Assembly (NCBI RefSeq): GCF_051960575.1
Contig: NZ_JBQCEE010000279.1
Location: 1 to 11,614 of the forward strand
Length of the DNA stretch: 11,614 nucleotides
Direction of reading: 5' to 3'
Origin: JBQCEE01 sp051960575
GTDB taxonomy: Bacteria; Actinomycetota; Actinomycetes; Mycobacteriales; Jatrophihabitantaceae
The notes beneath the pieces were generated by a model, which was not told the origin of the DNA, made no database searches, and was given only the letters and a program-made list of their open reading frames with translations. Made by a program: the position numbers and the translations under genes. Of this stretch, positions 9,460 to 11,614 are shown in pieces; within the stretch, counting starts at the first letter, position 1; each line of letters opens with the position of its first letter.

Positions 9460-9465
9460 GGGCCG

Positions 9466-10131
9466 ATGCCCGGACACCGCGTACTCGTCGTCGAGGACGA
9501 CCACGGCCTGCGTGACGTGCTGGCGCGCGGCCTGCGGCAGGCCGGCTTCGAGGTGACCACGGTCGCGGACGGCTCGACCGCCCTGCGCACCGCCCGGCCG
9601 GGCGAGGTCGACGGGGTCGTGCTCGACATCGGTCTGCCGGACGCCGACGGGCGCGACGTCTGCGTCGCGCTGCGCGCGCGGGGCATCGACGTGCCGGTGC
9701 TGTTCCTCACCGCGCGGGGCGCCCTCGGCGACCGGCTGTCGGGGTTCGCGTCCGGCGGCGACGACTACCTGCCCAAGCCGTTCGCCTTCCCCGAACTCGT
9801 CGCCCGGCTGACCGCGCTGCTGCGCCGGGCGGTCGACCAGGTCACGGTCGTCGGCGATCTCGAGCTCGATCCGGTCTCGCACGCGCTGCTGTGCGGTGAC
9901 TCGCGCGTCGCGCTGTCACCGACGGAGTTCCGGCTGCTCGCGCGTCTGATCGGTGCCCCGGGCGCCGTCGTGCGCCGGCACGAACTGGTCACCGCCGGCT
10001 GGCCGCACGGGGCCATCGTCTCGGAGAACACGCTCGACCAGTACGTCAGCAAGCTGCGGCGCAAGCTGGCCGAGGTCGGGTCCGACCACGGCATCGAGGC
10101 GGCTCGCGGTGTCGGCTTCCGCCTCGTCTGA
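9466..10131 (+). CDS. OmpR/PhoB-family response regulator
   Basis: This 221-residue cytoplasmic protein has an N-terminal receiver (1-120) and a C-terminal winged-helix DNA-binding domain (128-221). The receiver has the acidic pocket VVEDDHG (8-14), phosphoacceptor D54 in VLDIGLPDADG, T82 in FLTARGA and K104 in LPKPF. The effector domain shows LSPTEFRLLARLI (150-162) and NTLDQYVSKLRRKL (188-201), the recognition-helix region of OmpR proteins, ending with the usual ARGVGFRLV. The open frame continues upstream to 9244, but ATG 9466 starts the receiver exactly where expected (MPGHRVLVVEDD) and has a -10-like hexamer just before it. The partner kinase overlaps its 3' end by 23 bp. Upon phosphorylation it should bind DNA; plausible but unproven targets are its own operon and the divergent uppP. 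Confidence 0.96.
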   Translation: MPGHRVLVVEDDHGLRDVLARGLRQAGFEVTTVADGSTALRTARPGEVDGVVLDIGLPDADGRDVCVALRARGIDVPVLFLTARGALGDRLSGFASGGDDYLPKPFAFPELVARLTALLRRAVDQVTVVGDLELDPVSHALLCGDSRVALSPTEFRLLARLIGAPGAVVRRHELVTAGWPHGAIVSENTLDQYVSKLRRKLAEVGSDHGIEAARGVGFRLV

Positions 10132-11614
10132 GGGATCGCCGGGAACCGGTGCGGCGTCCGGCCCGCTGGCCCGGCGCACCCTGCGGGGTCGCGTGTCACT
10201 GCTCGGCATCGTCGTCATCGCCGCCTGGGTCGTGCTGCTCACCACCGTCTTCAACGTCCTGTTCACCCGGCGGCTCGGCACCGAACTCGACAACGTGCTG
10301 CGCACGCGCGCGGTCACGGCAGCCGCGACCGTCGCCGTCGCGGCGGACGGTCGGCTGCAGGTGAGCGACGCGGTCGACGATGCGGCCCTCGACACCGGCC
10401 TGTGGATCTACGGGCTCGGCGGAGCGGGCGCGCCGCGGTCGCTCGAGCGGCCGCCGGGCAGTAAGCGGGTGCAGGACATCGCCGACGCGCTCGCCGCCGC
10501 GCCGCGCGGCTACGTCGACCGCGGCGACGACCGGTTGTACGTGCTGCCCATCGACCGCGGCACCCGCCGGGTCGGCACGGTGGTGGCGTCGGCCGCGACG
10601 GGCCCCTACGACCGCGCCCAGGACGAGGCCCTGTTCGGCTCGGCCGTGCTCGGCCTGCTGCTGACCCTCGGCGCCTACCCCGTGCTGCGATTCGCCGCGG
10701 CCCGGGCCCTGCGTCCGGTGGCGTCGATGACCGACCAGGCGGCCGAGTGGAGCGCCACCGCGCTGACCCAGCGCTTCGGCGCCCACCAGCGCTACCGCGA
10801 GATGCAGTCGCTGGCCCGCACGCTCGACGGTGTGCTCGATCGGCTCTCGGCGATCGTGCGGCACGAGCGCGATCTCTCGGCCGAGCTGTCCCACGAGCTG
10901 CGCACGCCGCTGAGCCGCATCCTGGCCGAGGCCGATCTCGCGTTGGACGCGCCGGCGCCCGGCCCGGGCGGGCGCGCGCCGGACAGCGCGCTGCGCACGC
11001 CGTGCGGGCGCGCGCCGGACAGCGCGCTGCGCACGCCGCTCGTCGCGATCCGCGACAGTGCCCTGGCCATGGAACACATCCTCGAGACGCTGTTCGCGGC
11101 CACGCGCGCCGAGCTGCAGCGAGCACCGGGACGCTGCGAGCTGCGCGACGTCGCCGTGACCGCCGCGGGCGCCGCGCGCAGCGACCGCGTGCCGGTGCAG
11201 GTCGAGGTGCCCGACGGGCTCGCCGCCGGGGTCGACCCGACGATCGCCCACCGCATCCTGCTGCCGCTGCTGGACAACGCCCAGCGCTACGCCCGCACGC
11301 AGGTGGTCGTGACCGCGCACCGGACGCCGGGGACGGTGGTGGTCGACGTCGTCGACGACGGCCCCGGCATCGCCGTGGACGACCGCGAGCGGGTCTTCGA
11401 GCCCGGCCAACGCGGGGACGAGGCCGACGGGCACGACGGCGCCGGGCTGGGGCTGGCCCTGTCGAGACGGCTGGCCCGCGCCGCGGCCGGTGACGTCGTC
11501 GTCGCCGGGCCCGGCTCCCGGCTGCGGGTGCGGCTACCGCCCCCCCGCACGTCAGCCGGGCGGCTCCGGCAGCTCGGGGGGACCCGGGCCCGTGCGGGAC
11601 CCCGGGTTGTGCCC
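10109..11614 (+). CDS. Membrane sensor histidine kinase, partner of the OmpR regulator (3' end not closed in the window)
   Basis: The 502 codons to the window edge have no stop. TM1 spans about 30-52, an extracytoplasmic sensor about 55-172, TM2 about 176-196, and a HAMP-like linker about 197-250 (ALRPVASMTDQA). The DHp domain has phosphoacceptor H262 in ELSHELRTPLSRI. The ATPase has N box LLPLLDNAQRYA (384-395) with N390, G1 DDGPGI (416-421) and G2 GAGLGLALS (444-452), and ends near RLRVRLP at 471-477. Chosen start GTG 10109 overlaps the regulator stop by 23 bp and gives a basic stretch before TM1; GTG 10193 is a shorter alternative that leaves little before TM1. A 12-residue tandem duplication sits in the DHp hairpin at 288-311. 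Residues after 477 (PPPRTSAGRLRQ onward) resemble no kinase tail and follow a run of seven Cs at 11540-11546, so a frame error or longer tail is possible. It should phosphorylate the regulator at D54. Signal unknown. Confidence 0.9.
   Translation, partial: MSASASSEGSPGTGAASGPLARRTLRGRVSLLGIVVIAAWVVLLTTVFNVLFTRRLGTELDNVLRTRAVTAAATVAVAADGRLQVSDAVDDAALDTGLWIYGLGGAGAPRSLERPPGSKRVQDIADALAAAPRGYVDRGDDRLYVLPIDRGTRRVGTVVASAATGPYDRAQDEALFGSAVLGLLLTLGAYPVLRFAAARALRPVASMTDQAAEWSATALTQRFGAHQRYREMQSLARTLDGVLDRLSAIVRHERDLSAELSHELRTPLSRILAEADLALDAPAPGPGGRAPDSALRTPCGRAPDSALRTPLVAIRDSALAMEHILETLFAATRAELQRAPGRCELRDVAVTAAGAARSDRVPVQVEVPDGLAAGVDPTIAHRILLPLLDNAQRYARTQVVVTAHRTPGTVVVDVVDDGPGIAVDDRERVFEPGQRGDEADGHDGAGLGLALSRRLARAAAGDVVVAGPGSRLRVRLPPPRTSAGRLRQLGGTRARAGPRVVP
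10968..11039 (+). repeat. 36-bp in-frame tandem duplication inside the histidine kinase DHp hairpin
   Basis: Copy 1 (10968-11003) and copy 2 (11004-11039) are identical over 35 of 36 bases, differing only in the last base (T versus C). In protein this is GRAPDSALRTPC followed by GRAPDSALRTPL. Each unit contains the palindromes GGCGCGCGCC and AGCGCGCT, which could favour replication slippage. The end of copy 2 (11026-11040) matches 15 bases of the H-box coding DNA at 10897-10911, so LRTPL recurs in the protein. Confidence 0.95.
11552..11614 (-). CDS. Possible C-terminal tail of a convergent gene (partial)
   Basis: On the minus strand a frame open from the window edge ends at a TGA at 11554-11552. 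It encodes about 20 residues, a Pro/Gly-rich tail ending PPELPEPPG. Nearly all third positions are G or C, whereas the plus-strand kinase frame over the same bases has more A/T at third positions. That hints the minus frame is the coding one here. The stretch is short and very GC-rich, so chance cannot be excluded and no family can be named. Confidence 0.28.
   Translation of the reverse strand, partial: GHNPGSRTGPGPPELPEPPG
11582..11607. terminator. GC-rich hairpin at the right edge, possible (bidirectional) terminator
   Basis: ACCCGGG (11582-11588) pairs with CCCGGGT (11601-11607), and CCC (11589-11591) pairs with GGG (11596-11598) around a GTGC loop, with an unpaired AC at 11599-11600. The stem is strong, but no T-rich tract follows on either side. 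It also lies within the still-open kinase frame and the possible convergent tail, so the role is uncertain. Confidence 0.25.

Noticed and set aside
9244..9465. Upstream extension of the response regulator frame
   Set aside because: It overlaps the uppP start region and its promoter; the receiver domain begins exactly at ATG 9466.
10968..11039. The 36-bp repeats as a CRISPR or mobile-element remnant
   Set aside because: There are only two directly abutting copies without spacers, in frame inside a kinase gene, so this is a simple tandem duplication.
10196..11434. A 412-codon minus-strand frame antisense to the membrane kinase
   Set aside because: The plus strand has an unbroken kinase with H, N and G boxes in order; the minus frame shows no family and biased composition.

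Overview
The window is chromosomal DNA from a high-GC bacterium, almost certainly an actinomycete (Actinomycetota). Base composition is strongly GC-rich, codon third positions are nearly all G or C, GTG starts occur, and several genes appear to be leaderless with a TANNNT-type -10 hexamer 6-7 bases before the start codon. The genus cannot be read from the sequence. Genes are packed tightly, no gap exceeds about 100 bases, and I see no rRNA, tRNA, insertion sequence, prophage or CRISPR.

Layout. Bases 1-89 (+) are the tail of an unrecognised gene. Bases 133-1575 (+) encode a 14-helix DHA2-type MFS drug exporter, convergent with the next gene and only 6 bp from it. A minus-strand block then runs from 9374 down to 1582. 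In transcription order it holds uppP (undecaprenyl-diphosphate phosphatase), galK (galactokinase), a PhoD-like metallophosphatase whose frame is broken by one missing base near 6904, a soluble GAF-PAS-PAS histidine kinase, and an amylosucrase. Divergent from uppP, on the plus strand, is a classical two-component pair: an OmpR-family response regulator (9466-10131) and its membrane histidine kinase (10109 to the window end, still open). A possible convergent gene tail lies on the minus strand at the right edge.

How the genes relate. The last three minus genes are 28-30 bp apart, and the kinase and amylosucrase have clear Shine-Dalgarno sites, so phosphatase-kinase-amylosucrase looks like one transcript. 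galK, the phosphatase and uppP each carry their own -10-like hexamer, so they are probably separately transcribed neighbours rather than one pathway. The amylosucrase (sucrose to alpha-1,4-glucan) is the most distinctive enzyme. The soluble kinase beside it has no adjacent response regulator. The divergent OmpR pair shares a 91-bp intergenic region with uppP, so control of lipid-carrier recycling or envelope stress is possible but unproven.

The most notable sequence oddities are a near-perfect 36-bp tandem duplication inside the dimerisation hairpin of the membrane kinase, the single-base frameshift in the phosphatase, and the repeated leaderless-promoter layout.
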